A DNA stretch of 64,000 bases from Dendrophyllia cribrosa (taxonomy: Eukaryota; Cnidaria; Anthozoa; Scleractinia; Dendrophylliidae), in assembly GCA_024195265.1 (NCBI GenBank), contig JAJLRJ010000007.1, forward strand, positions 11,366,828 through 11,430,827, given 5' to 3'. Each line of letters opens with the position of its first letter. The first letter of the stretch is position 1. Position numbers and translations under genes: made by a program. The notes under the pieces are model-generated. The model had not been told where the DNA came from, searched no databases, and worked only from the letters and a program-made list of their open reading frames with translations. Below, piece after piece: positions 24,486 to 31,927 of the stretch.

Positions 24486-24643
24486 ATGAATTCTTATTCA
24501 AAAAACCGGTTAGTGCAAGAAAAAGAGCACACGTGTTTTGACCATTTTAAAGCAACTTTATTACAACAATCTTGTTGTGAAAACAGGTCAACAATTTAAA
24601 TAGTGACAACTTTTAAACGTCTCTTTTTTTCTGAACAACTTTC

Positions 24644-25552
24644 TTACTCTTGCACCCAACCGCGAGGTTTGTGTCGTTTCAAGGCGACCCCTTTTCCTTT
24701 TTGAATAATGTTTTCTATCTTGGCTTGTCTTTGCTTTTCTCTCTGTTTCATGCTTTCCTTGTGCTCTTGATATTCTGTTTCCAGTTGACCCCACAGTTTG
24801 TCACGACGTTCCAGCAGCTCTCTTTTGTGTGCTTCCACGGCAGCATCGAATGTGTCTTTGTCCGTGGTCCAGTATTTGAGCTCGCTGAAGGGCAAACCAT
24901 AGTTTTCTGAGTTTAATTGATCGTCCAACTCTCGTATGACTTCAGCAGACTTTTGAGCCACTTGCCAATCTAGATCAGCCATTTTCACCTCGTTAGGATT
25001 ATTGCCGGCGCGCTTGGCCTCGTCCAAATTCTGTTTAGCCACGTTGATGAAGTTTTCCAATTGTTTGTCAATGTTCTTTGATTGCTGGTGCGCTTCTTGA
25101 AATGACTTGGGAGGTGGTGGAAGTGTGGATCCAAGGGGTGGTTTGGGGGGAATAATATCATCCGTTCGGGCTTGGTTTTCCGCCGCCGAAAGAGGGGGAG
25201 GTCTTCTCAAGAGCGCAGAGGTCTGACGGGGGTCTATCATGTGTCGTAGTTGATTCTGAAGTCGAAAGTATTCGCTGCTCTTACTTCCGTACGAAGGTAA
25301 CTTGGGCGGTTGCCCTTCACCTTCCACGCTCTTCATGGCATCCATGACACGCATGACGCGATCCAAACGAGGGGCATTGACCAATTGGTCCGTCAAGAAT
25401 TGACGTTTCCAGTAGGCTTCGTTGGGGTCGGGGGGTGTTTGTTCACCCCTTCCCCATTGACGGGATGAATCGGGTAGAAAGGGAACCGGCGGTTTCATCC
25501 AGGGGGGATCTTTGGGCACCAACATCATCTCTCGAGCGTATTTGTCCGTCAT
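24644..25552 (-). CDS. Polinton structural-region protein, 302 residues
   Basis: ATG at 25552, overlapping the stop of the upstream gene by ATGA. The N-terminal third is Pro-rich (PPWMKPPVPFLP), followed by PPKPPLGSTLPPPP. The C-terminal 150 residues are charged and predicted helical (EAHKRELLERRDKLWGQLE, EYQEHKESMKQREKQRQ), probably a coiled coil. Last gene of the minus-strand block; a poly(A) signal AATAAA lies just after it near 24556. No family is recognised. Position and composition suggest a virion or scaffold protein. Confidence 0.6.
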   Translation of the reverse strand: MTDKYAREMMLVPKDPPWMKPPVPFLPDSSRQWGRGEQTPPDPNEAYWKRQFLTDQLVNAPRLDRVMRVMDAMKSVEGEGQPPKLPSYGSKSSEYFRLQNQLRHMIDPRQTSALLRRPPPLSAAENQARTDDIIPPKPPLGSTLPPPPKSFQEAHQQSKNIDKQLENFINVAKQNLDEAKRAGNNPNEVKMADLDWQVAQKSAEVIRELDDQLNSENYGLPFSELKYWTTDKDTFDAAVEAHKRELLERRDKLWGQLETEYQEHKESMKQREKQRQAKIENIIQKGKGVALKRHKPRGWVQE

Positions 25553-26172
25553 GACGACAAGGCGTCTAGTCCGGCTTGCAAAAAGGGAACGAGTTTTTCT
25601 CCTCCTACTCTTCTTAAGAGCCTCTTTCTTTCGTGCAAAGGCGTCGTCAGTGCACTGATGCGTCGAATCGTTTTCCTGTTACCCAGAAGAGGGGTTTTGA
25701 CGTAAGCGGGTACTTGGATCACGTTGTCGTAGAGATTACGTATCAGATCGGTCAGAGCTCGCAATTGTTCGTTGCTGGCTCTTTTTATGTCCTCCGAAAA
25801 CGTCCGGCGATCCGTCAACCCCGATAACCAGTCGGCTTGTTCTTGCATGCGCCATCCCCTTGATCTTTTGCCTGCACCTTGTTGTTCTTGCTTCTTCTTC
25901 TTCTTTTTTTTCTTTTTCGAGAGTTGACTTGCAAGCACACCGCCCAAAGTGGCCGCTAAAATCGCTCCCGCTGTCGCCGCATTGGCTGTCTTGATTCCTT
26001 TTTTCAAGGCAATACTGGCTTTCACGGCTCGGTTGGGTCTCCCAAAACGATCGGTAGTGGCCTTCTTTCTTGGGGCATCAAATCCCGAGTTCGCTCGTCG
26101 CTCTGCAGCAGAAGTGGGCGAAAAATTTGAATTAACAGGAAAAGCACGCCAAGCGCCTCTAGGTGGGGCCAT
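25549..26172 (-). CDS. Polinton small conserved virion-type protein, 207 residues
   Basis: The first ATG (26172, MAPPRGAWRAFPVN) is preferred; the frame is open upstream but without ATG. The middle has a Gly/Ala-rich hydrophobic segment (AGAILAATLGGVLASQL) directly followed by nine Lys. The C-terminal part (LRALTDLIRNLYDNVIQVP ... LHERKRLL ... GGEKLVPFLQAGLDAL) has the layout of the small conserved protein found in many Polintons, with helix, basic middle, and a GG-PFL/LL tail. Overlaps the next gene by 4 nt. TATA-like GGATATAA at 26211-26218. Confidence 0.6.
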   Translation of the reverse strand: MAPPRGAWRAFPVNSNFSPTSAAERRANSGFDAPRKKATTDRFGRPNRAVKASIALKKGIKTANAATAGAILAATLGGVLASQLSKKKKKKKKKQEQQGAGKRSRGWRMQEQADWLSGLTDRRTFSEDIKRASNEQLRALTDLIRNLYDNVIQVPAYVKTPLLGNRKTIRRISALTTPLHERKRLLRRVGGEKLVPFLQAGLDALSS

Positions 26173-26210
26173 CACAAAAAACTGTGTGTGTCCTGCAGTT
26201 TCCTCCTTTC

Positions 26211-26218
26211 TTATATCC
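26211..26218 (-). promoter_or_regulatory. TATA-like box before the 207/302-residue gene pair
   Basis: GGATATAA on the minus strand, about 40 bp upstream of the ATG at 26172 and just after the stop of the 119-residue gene. Confidence 0.45.
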
Positions 26219-26227
26219 TTCGCCTGC

Positions 26228-26587
26228 CTACACCGAGGTCGTGGAATTTTCAAGTTGAAATTGCACGTGTGACGGTAAATGATTGGGTAGACCTACGAGT
26301 TTGGACAGACCAGGTTCTTGAGCCCAACGGGGCAAGGATGTTCTTTTTTTTCTACCGCCCTTCTGAGGTTTCTTTTTTCTCAAACGGTTGAAGCGTTTCG
26401 AGAGCCACTTTACACCACGTTTGCCATGCTTGGTCACCTTCTCGAACACCTCTGGTCCTTTGTCCATGGCGTGTTCAATCCCTTGACTTAAGAGATTGGC
26501 CACAATGGGAGCTGCCGTGGCCACGGCCATGTCGGCGCCCAAACCTTTTCCACGCTGTCTTGTTTTCTTTCTGCGAACGGTTGGCAT
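26228..26587 (-). CDS. Polinton basic protein, 119 residues
   Basis: ATG at 26587. Very basic N-terminus (MPTVRRKKTRQRGKGLG), then a hydrophobic or amphipathic segment (MAVATAAPIVANLLSQGI), then another basic block (FNRLRKKKPQKGGRKKR). The layout resembles adenovirus-type core or membrane-active minor proteins in general character only; no homology is claimed. TATA GGTATAAAG at 26621-26630. Confidence 0.55.
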   Translation of the reverse strand: MPTVRRKKTRQRGKGLGADMAVATAAPIVANLLSQGIEHAMDKGPEVFEKVTKHGKRGVKWLSKRFNRLRKKKPQKGGRKKRTSLPRWAQEPGLSKLVGLPNHLPSHVQFQLENSTTSV

Positions 26588-26620
26588 GGTGAATGTACTT
26601 GCGGATGAGGACTACTCTCT

Positions 26621-26630
26621 CTTTATACCT
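26621..26630 (-). promoter_or_regulatory. TATA box of the 119-residue gene
   Basis: AGGTATAAAG on the minus strand, 34-43 bp from the ATG. Confidence 0.5.
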
Positions 26631-26633
26631 TCC

Positions 26634-27218
26634 TTAAACTTCCCAGGGTTTGCGATGCGCTTTATAATGCCCCGTGGCTCCTTTGGCTCCCATACGCTTG
26701 TAATCTTTTCTCTTTCCAACCTCGTATCCCACTTTGGCAGCACTGCTTAGCAGCGTTAAAAACCCTCCTTCTTGTTTCTTCTTCTTCTTTTTCTTCTTCT
26801 GGGTGAAGACTTTGGCTGTTAAGGCACCCAAAAACGCTGCTGGCACGGCCGCTGCAGCTCCTCCTAATGCAGCGCCTGCTGTTAATTTTCCCGTTAAGGT
26901 TTCGGGAGTCATCTTTTCTCGCAAGCGCCACATCTTTCTGTTGACCCAACGATCGACCTTCTGAGCGGGTCGGTTGGCATAGGCTTTGGCCATGGCTCTT
27001 GATCTCTGGCTGCCATCGATCCCGCGACCTCTTTGACTGCGACGGATCTGTGCTTGCCAGGCCGCCCGACCCGTGGTGAGATCGCTAGCATCTTGCAATT
27101 GTATTCCTTTCCCAACCACGTAACGGGTAAAAGGAACGCCTTGCGACCAAGGCGCTCGAGCGATGCGTGGCATGGTGGGCCATGTTCCATAGGTGGGAAT
27201 GACAATGAGGGACTGCAT
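26634..27218 (-). CDS. Polinton basic protein with hydrophobic/poly-Lys module, 194 residues
   Basis: ATG at 27218 (MQSLIVIPTYGTWPTM). Residues about 115-140 are Gly/Ala-rich hydrophobic (AGAALGGAAAAVPAAFLGAL) followed by eight Lys and QEGG, the same module order as in the 207- and 138-residue neighbours. The short C-terminal tail is basic. Probably a virion component that contacts DNA or membrane; this is inferred from composition and position. Confidence 0.55.
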   Translation of the reverse strand: MQSLIVIPTYGTWPTMPRIARAPWSQGVPFTRYVVGKGIQLQDASDLTTGRAAWQAQIRRSQRGRGIDGSQRSRAMAKAYANRPAQKVDRWVNRKMWRLREKMTPETLTGKLTAGAALGGAAAAVPAAFLGALTAKVFTQKKKKKKKKQEGGFLTLLSSAAKVGYEVGKRKDYKRMGAKGATGHYKAHRKPWEV

Positions 27219-27231
27219 AACTGTTTTCTTT

Positions 27232-27648
27232 TTATGATTTCTTCTTCTTCGTCTTCGTCTTTTTTATAGCTTTGGCGATTAAAGTTCCCACTATGGGGGC
27301 CAAGACACCTCCCATCGCCCCAGCTGCCAGAGCTCGTTTCGTTCCTGCTTTGAGTTTGGGGCGTTTGATGCCTGGTTTGAAAGCATTCTTGGCTTTGAAT
27401 TGGGTTTGTCGTCCCTTCTCCATGATCCTTTCACCCAGATTGGGGTTGGGGTTTTCCAACATCCACTGGAGGTGACGGGCACCTTCTCGCAATTTACCAC
27501 TTTCGTTTTGCAAGCGTCGATGCATGTTGGCTCTCTCCTTATTCCATCGCGCTCTGATCTGATTGGTGCGGGTGGCGCGAGATTTGCTAAAATCCTCCAA
27601 CATGCCTCGTCCTCGCTGTCTTCTCCAATCTCGACGACGGGAAGACAT
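27232..27648 (-). CDS. Polinton basic protein, 138 residues
   Basis: The ATG at 27648 (MSSRRRDWRRQRGRG) is chosen over an upstream GTG that would overlap the ATPase stop. The N-terminus is Arg-rich, the middle helical (RANMHRRLQNESGKLREGAR). The C-terminus is a hydrophobic Gly/Ala segment (AAGAMGGVLAPIVGTLIAKA) ending in a Lys run. Starts 5 nt after the ATPase gene, so it is probably co-transcribed with it. Confidence 0.55.
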   Translation of the reverse strand: MSSRRRDWRRQRGRGMLEDFSKSRATRTNQIRARWNKERANMHRRLQNESGKLREGARHLQWMLENPNPNLGERIMEKGRQTQFKAKNAFKPGIKRPKLKAGTKRALAAGAMGGVLAPIVGTLIAKAIKKTKTKKKKS

Positions 27649-27653
27649 TTTTC

Positions 27654-28361
27654 TCACGTTTTGTGTCTTCTCTTTTGAGCGGGTTGCAACACGGTAAGAG
27701 GTTCGGGATCGTCTATCAAGAGATGGGTACGAAAACGAATGGCGTCGTCGGTTCGAGGATGATGGTCGGTCAATAGATAGCCAAAAGGTCTCTCTGTGGC
27801 CCTTTTATAGATGGGCCAAAATGCCTCTGAATCACCCAACCAACGATTGCCCAGCATCTTGATGTAACGGGTATCCGCAGGATTTTTGAAGAGAACGGTG
27901 TAATGATAATTGCGATTTTGACCAGCTTGTTCCTTGCCCGAATGGAAGAGGTTCTGCGACAGGAAAATTGCAAAGAGACCCAAGTGATGCGTTCCTTTGG
28001 TCAACAGTTGGGTCACTTGAGGTGACTTGCTGCTTTCGTGCATGAGATCGTCCATGATGATCAAACCGGGGCGTGTTTCGGGTGGAAAGAGTGCTTCCAC
28101 GTTGTCTGGCAAGCCCTCGTGAAATTGCACGCCCATCTCTTGGAATTGGTCAAAAATCGGTTGCCAGGCTGATCCATAGCAATACACGATTTTTTGAAAA
28201 TAACAAGGGGATCTGTCGTCTTCCCGAAAGTAGCACGGAGCATCTTTGACCAACTTGTACAAGAAGGTTGTCTTGCCGCTCAAGGTAGGACCCACGATCT
28301 GCATGTTACCCGGGACCCTGAAACGTGGATCATAACAAGAGGGAGCATCTTCCGTTTCCAT
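27654..28361 (-). CDS. DNA-packaging ATPase (FtsK/HerA-like, A32-type)
   Basis: ATG at 28361, 235 residues. Walker A GPTLSGKT at 24-31; Walker B GLIIMDDL at 99-106 with paired Asp; a sensor-type segment FAIFLSQNLFHSGK near 140. This is the compact layout of the Polinton and adintovirus genome-packaging ATPase, which powers DNA entry into the capsid. Length is normal for the family. It is preceded by TATA GCATAAAA and followed 5 nt later by a small basic protein gene. Confidence 0.88.
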   Translation of the reverse strand: METEDAPSCYDPRFRVPGNMQIVGPTLSGKTTFLYKLVKDAPCYFREDDRSPCYFQKIVYCYGSAWQPIFDQFQEMGVQFHEGLPDNVEALFPPETRPGLIIMDDLMHESSKSPQVTQLLTKGTHHLGLFAIFLSQNLFHSGKEQAGQNRNYHYTVLFKNPADTRYIKMLGNRWLGDSEAFWPIYKRATERPFGYLLTDHHPRTDDAIRFRTHLLIDDPEPLTVLQPAQKRRHKT

Positions 28362-28400
28362 GTTTTTAACCTGTCACCCCGTAAAAAACACCGTTCTTCC

Positions 28401-28410
28401 TTTTATGCCT
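28401..28410 (-). promoter_or_regulatory. TATA box of the ATPase gene
   Basis: AGGCATAAAA on the minus strand, overlapping the end of the protease frame, about 40 bp before the ATPase ATG. Confidence 0.5.
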
Positions 28411-28954
28411 TTCTTTTGCAAAGATTCAACCGTTTGATCCGACACATCTGGTTGGGGCGTCCATCCTCATCATACAGTCCCCCTGCCAGGTGTTGGTGTT
28501 GTAAACTCGGGAATTCTTCCCGTACTCGTTCCACCACGGCCGTATCGTTGTAGACACGATCCGTGTATGAGAAGGGTCGAACAATTTGGGTCATGGGTTT
28601 GCCGCGGCAACGATGAAATAAGTAGTACAAACAATAATCTCCGCACACATCGGTGTTGGTTCCTTGTAGCTCTTGTGGAATGTGACGGAAAAGGTCGAAA
28701 CAACGCCACGCTGCGTTGTAGAAGGATGGCGCTCGCGCGTAACTATCAAAGAATTCTCCATGGTCTTGACTCGCCCAAAACACCGCTATCCAATGTTGGC
28801 CGGGTAAGCGTATGGGGTCCGTGTTCCATATGGCGCACTTGGGGTACTCGACGGGTTGACAGGCTCCTTCATCCGCACCAAACACGTCCCAAAAGTATTT
28901 TGAAATGTTGTCATCGCCTCGACACGCTTTTCGCAATTGCAACGTGTCATGCAT
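28403..28954 (-). CDS. Adenain-like cysteine protease (maturation protease)
   Basis: The first ATG gives MHDTLQLRKACRGD at 28954, 183 residues; the frame opens a few codons earlier without ATG. Catalytic residues stand in adenain order: His54 (GQHWIAVFW), Asp70 (FFDSYA), Gln97 and Cys104 (LQGTNTDVCGDYC). Peptidase family C5 members cleave capsid and core precursors late in virion assembly. Starts 2 nt after the upstream 103-residue gene, consistent with one transcript. Confidence 0.87.
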   Translation of the reverse strand: MHDTLQLRKACRGDDNISKYFWDVFGADEGACQPVEYPKCAIWNTDPIRLPGQHWIAVFWASQDHGEFFDSYARAPSFYNAAWRCFDLFRHIPQELQGTNTDVCGDYCLYYLFHRCRGKPMTQIVRPFSYTDRVYNDTAVVERVREEFPSLQHQHLAGGLYDEDGRPNQMCRIKRLNLCKRKA

Positions 28955-28956
28955 TT

Positions 28957-29268
28957 TTACTGCAGGCAACAGGCATCACTTTTTTTGGCGTAACCTTTGT
29001 CGCGGGCCCAACGCGTGAACCCTTTGTTTCCACCGCGTCTTTTATAAGACGCATACTCGGCTTTGTACCTGTTCACGTTTCGTCGGGCCTTGTCGTGGTC
29101 GATGGGTTGTTGCATGGCTTCGATGGCGTCCCGTGTCACTTGGATCCCTTTCTTAAAATCCACCACAATGGGGACGAAACCTCCTCGTTGAATACCTCCC
29201 TGCCTTGTCATCCGACGATTTCTTCGTCTTTGGGCGCTGTCTCGTCTGGCACGGGATGGGTTGACCAT
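28957..29268 (-). CDS. Polinton basic protein, 103 residues
   Basis: ATG at 29268, directly after a long A-run. The N-terminus is Arg-rich (SRARRDSAQRRRNRRM) then GGIQRGGFVPIVV, followed by basic helices (YKAEYASYKRR, GFTRWARDKGYAKK). The repeated GGF/GGI motif is a possible cleavage region for the adjacent protease (inference). No named family. Confidence 0.5.
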   Translation of the reverse strand: MVNPSRARRDSAQRRRNRRMTRQGGIQRGGFVPIVVDFKKGIQVTRDAIEAMQQPIDHDKARRNVNRYKAEYASYKRRGGNKGFTRWARDKGYAKKSDACCLQ

Positions 29269-29301
29269 CTTTTTTTTTTTGACAAGGTGGATCTTTTTTT
29301 T

Positions 29302-29538
29302 TTATCTCCGCCGCTTTTTGGCCTTTAAAAAATGCTCCACGTTGTCTTTTATGCCTTTGAATGCTTGCTTGCCCAGGAACAAGCCTGCCGTAGCAAACGA
29401 AGGGGCAGGTCCTGATAAAAACATACTGGCTCCCTCGGCTATTTTATCCTGCAGGGTGGGTCGTCTCACGAACCTAGCACCCCCTCTGTGGTACCTCTTT
29501 TTGCGAGATACTCTTCTTCTTTTCTTTCTGCAAGGCAT
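29302..29538 (-). CDS. Polinton basic protein, 78 residues
   Basis: The ATG at 29538 (MPCRKKRRRVSRKKRYHRGG) is the first ATG; longer readings use GTG. A strongly basic head is followed by a neutral Gly/Ala/Phe segment (SGPAPSFATAGLFLG) and a basic tail. TATA CCTATAAAAA at 29571-29580. Confidence 0.5.
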   Translation of the reverse strand: MPCRKKRRRVSRKKRYHRGGARFVRRPTLQDKIAEGASMFLSGPAPSFATAGLFLGKQAFKGIKDNVEHFLKAKKRRR

Positions 29539-29570
29539 TTTCAAAACTGACCAAGGAGGACTTGTGCCCT

Positions 29571-29580
29571 TTTTTATAGG
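29571..29580 (-). promoter_or_regulatory. TATA box of the 78-residue gene
   Basis: CCTATAAAAA on the minus strand, about 35 bp upstream of the ATG. Confidence 0.5.
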
Positions 29581-29639
29581 GGGCCCGAGGAACAGGAGAG
29601 TGACACACACACAAACATCACCAAAAAAGATAAAACATT

Positions 29640-29732
29640 TTTATTAAACTTTTTTTTTTTCTTGTTACAAAAAAGCTCTTTTCAAACAAGGCATCTAAAG
29701 TTCATGAAATAGGCAAGTGACATTTTTATTGA

Positions 29733-29764
<32 letters not shown>

Positions 29765-29830
29765 ATTGTTACAAAAAGATAATGTTTTCTCCAGCTCTTT
29801 TCACACCAAGGCATCGGACAAGAGCACTGG
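29640..29830. repeat. Duplicated 3' end of the capsid gene with poly-T runs and poly(A) signals
   Basis: The capsid-gene end (minus GATGCCTTGGTGTGAAAAGAGC near 29815) recurs as GATGCCTTGTTTGAAAAGAGC near 29690, each followed by TTGTAACAA and AATAAAA signals on the minus strand (near 29640 and 29733). A 24-nt T run lies between. It looks like a local duplication of the transcript end. Confidence 0.6.
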
Positions 29831-31225
29831 GCCTTGAGTGGTTCCTCTGTTGTCAATCTGCAACAGACTCTCATCTGTGTTGTACAAGAACAAAGCTTGC
29901 AATGCTGCACCTGTCGTTGTAGAAAACCCCAGCCTGACGTTGATCAGCATTTGCAACTGCGGGGTGACAGAATCACCTCCATCTTGGACAGCCGTCAAAT
30001 CAAAGGGTACAAAGTAGAAACCCTTTTCAAAGGTATCGGGATCCGACAGGTAAGCATCGCGTCTCTTTTTGCCTGAGGCATTCAGCAACAAATCATAGAT
30101 CTCGTATTTGTTGGTAAGATCCACTTTGGCTTTGTTCACTGGGACTCCGTTGGCTGTGCACTCGGCACTGGTGATGTTGAATCCTGAAAAATTGGCTTTG
30201 AAGTCAAAGGGATTTTTATTGAATTCTCCCTGATAACGCGCATCTTCCAACACCGCCAACCAAAACAAGCGCGGGGAACGTCCTTGAAACACATCGTTGA
30301 ACTCCACTTGGCTGACACCTGTTGGAATGTACCTGTTCTCGCATCGCATGCGCCTGAAGGGGAAGGAGAGGGGGTTGGCCACCGTGGTCTTTTCCACTTG
30401 TTCTTCCATGTACTTCATGATGATATCATTGGGAACGCGATAAAACACACGGAGAAAACACTCTTGGGCCAAGACTTCAAAACTAGCCGTGTTGTTCACG
30501 GCCCCAGCTGCAGTGGACTTGTCCAGGGTCATGGACATCAAACAGAACTTGGGGTCATTGAACTCGATCTCAAATTCTACTCTGGTGTTGGGTGGGACGT
30601 TCTGTTCTATCTGGCAAAAATTACAAGGCAAAGGGCACACGTTGAATTCAAACTTGCCCGTGCCATTGACACAGATCTTTTGTCGTTGAACCCCTCCAGG
30701 ATTATGAGTGGCTAGGCCTCCCCATTTATCCATCTGTCCTGCGCTATCTTTGTACCATCCTTGTCGCTTGAGGCGGCTGGCTTCGTCCCAGGGATCTGCT
30801 TCCAACAAGGTCTTGAAATATTCTCGGTATGCCAAATTCACCCCAGCCGTGGACTCAGTTTCGTTGTTGTTCACTCGACAACGAACTTGACGGATACAAC
30901 TGTACCCAAAATTGTTCACTGGACCTACAATAGCTTGGTTGGTGGTGAAGTCATTCAAGGGTGCTTTTGTGGAGCCCAGTTTGAAGTACACTTTAAGATG
31001 CAGTTCGATCTCGCTGGGGCAGAAGGGGTAAGGTCGATCGGCCAAACGAAACTGGAGAGGGTTTGACGAAGTGGTCTGAGATTTCACATCTTCAAAGTGC
31101 CATTTGTATTCTGTGGCATCAATTTCTCGCGGAGGGCGATAATTGTAAAGACCCTGATCGGCCTGCACGATGATCCCACCGTTGTTGTTGTTGTTGTTGT
31201 CTGTGTCATCTGACCCTTGTGACAT
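29801..31225 (-). CDS. Major capsid protein (double jelly roll type, F54H12.2-like family)
   Basis: ATG at 31225, 474 residues. The N-terminus is low-complexity (Asp/Asn). The conserved block YREYFKTLLEADPWDE ... GWYKDSAGQMD matches the family of Polinton capsid proteins represented in animal genomes by F54H12.2-like entries. Later strands rich in Phe, Val and Asn (VEFEIEFNDPKFCLM, CFLRVFYRVPNDIIM) suit beta-barrels. It builds the icosahedral shell as trimers in this lineage. Somewhat shorter than many Polinton capsid proteins. TATA at 31271-31280 lies about 50 bp upstream; AATAAA signals follow. Confidence 0.85.
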   Translation of the reverse strand: MSQGSDDTDNNNNNNGGIIVQADQGLYNYRPPREIDATEYKWHFEDVKSQTTSSNPLQFRLADRPYPFCPSEIELHLKVYFKLGSTKAPLNDFTTNQAIVGPVNNFGYSCIRQVRCRVNNNETESTAGVNLAYREYFKTLLEADPWDEASRLKRQGWYKDSAGQMDKWGGLATHNPGGVQRQKICVNGTGKFEFNVCPLPCNFCQIEQNVPPNTRVEFEIEFNDPKFCLMSMTLDKSTAAGAVNNTASFEVLAQECFLRVFYRVPNDIIMKYMEEQVEKTTVANPLSFPFRRMRCENRYIPTGVSQVEFNDVFQGRSPRLFWLAVLEDARYQGEFNKNPFDFKANFSGFNITSAECTANGVPVNKAKVDLTNKYEIYDLLLNASGKKRRDAYLSDPDTFEKGFYFVPFDLTAVQDGGDSVTPQLQMLINVRLGFSTTTGAALQALFLYNTDESLLQIDNRGTTQGPVLLSDALV

Positions 31226-31270
31226 GCTGACGGTGACGTCTAGTCAAATGGTCGACCACCCGTGGATGCT

Positions 31271-31280
31271 CCTTTTTATA
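31271..31280 (-). promoter_or_regulatory. TATA box of the capsid gene
   Basis: TATAAAAAGG on the minus strand, 46-55 bp upstream of the capsid ATG and overlapping the end of the upstream small gene. Confidence 0.55.
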
Positions 31281-31620
31281 GGAGCTCGTTGAAATAATCA
31301 CCGTGACCCGTTCGTCTACGTTTTTTTCCTCTTACTCTCTCTCGATTCTCTCCCATGCCCACCTGAAAGCCAGGAATGGCATTGGGCAACACCCCGATGG
31401 GTCTCCCTCCCAGACGCCGATAGAGATTTTCATCCAAACTCGCGGCCGTGATGTTGCGAGGTCGACGAGGGGTTCTTTGTCGAGATCGCCGCTTCCCAAA
31501 ACCCCTCTGCGCTCTCAACAGTTGCTCGTACGTCATTTCGGAGAAAGGTAAGACCAGTCCTCCTTCCTGATAATCGGCCGTCCCACCGTCGTACTTGTCT
31601 CCTCTTCCTCCTCGTTGCAT
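31276..31620 (-). CDS. Polinton basic protein, 114 residues
   Basis: ATG at 31620 (MQRGGRGDKYDGGTADYQEGG). A GG-rich start, an acidic/hydrophobic bit, then Arg-rich stretches (KRRSRQRTPRRPRN, RVRGKKRRRTG). Overlaps the 165-residue frame in another phase over 31430-31620; one of the two C-terminal/N-terminal parts may not be used. No named family. Confidence 0.45.
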   Translation of the reverse strand: MQRGGRGDKYDGGTADYQEGGLVLPFSEMTYEQLLRAQRGFGKRRSRQRTPRRPRNITAASLDENLYRRLGGRPIGVLPNAIPGFQVGMGENRERVRGKKRRRTGHGDYFNELL

Positions 31621-31927
31621 CTTTTTCTTTTTTTTTCTTGCGGGGCAGTTCTCGTTTTGTCTTTGTCTTTTTCTTGCGGGGCGGTTCCTCCTCCTCCTCT
31701 TCCTCTTCCTCCTCCTCCTTCTTCCGACAATGACTTTTGTAAAATTTGCGGGCGGCTCGACAGGCTGTTTCGTATCCCGCGTTGGCCGCTAAATTACCCA
31801 GATAACTCACTGCAGGACCTGCCAGCGTGCCCCAAAAACCCCCTTCTTGATACGGAGGCAGGCCTTGATTGTAACCATCACCACCACCTACTTGGATCCA
31901 TTGCGATCTCAAAAACGTGCGACGCAT
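31430..31927 (-). CDS. Polinton small protein with Glu run and basic tail, up to 165 residues
   Basis: The ATG at 31927 (MRRTFLRSQWIQVGGGD) lies inside the end of the 661-residue gene. It has YQEGGFWGTLAGPAVSYLG, a Cys/Lys part, an 11-residue Glu run and then alternating Lys/Arg. YQEGG also occurs in the overlapping 114-residue frame. The Glu/Lys part is a GAG/AAG microsatellite, so a slippage shift between the two frames is possible, and the C-terminal 60 residues are the least certain. Confidence 0.4.
   Translation of the reverse strand: MRRTFLRSQWIQVGGGDGYNQGLPPYQEGGFWGTLAGPAVSYLGNLAANAGYETACRAARKFYKSHCRKKEEEEEEEEEEEPPRKKKTKTKRELPRKKKKEKDATRRKRRQVRRWDGRLSGRRTGLTFLRNDVRATVESAEGFWEAAISTKNPSSTSQHHGREFG

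Larger units (their letters stand above)
22962..24511. repeat. Left terminal inverted repeat
   Basis: Matches the right TIR in reverse from the terminus to AACCGGTT at 24504-24511. It contains an AT-rich block of TTTTTCAAATTTTT repeats (23120-23270), an outward-reading TATA-headed unit, and a 37-nt poly-T run (24448-24484) where the right arm has only 11. It holds one copy of the segment that is duplicated in the right arm. Confidence 0.9.

Noticed and set aside
26496..30715. Plus-strand open frames across the Polinton (for example 28567-29328 and 30284-30715)
   Set aside because: They are antisense shadows of the protease, capsid and ATPase genes, lack TATA support and have poor composition.
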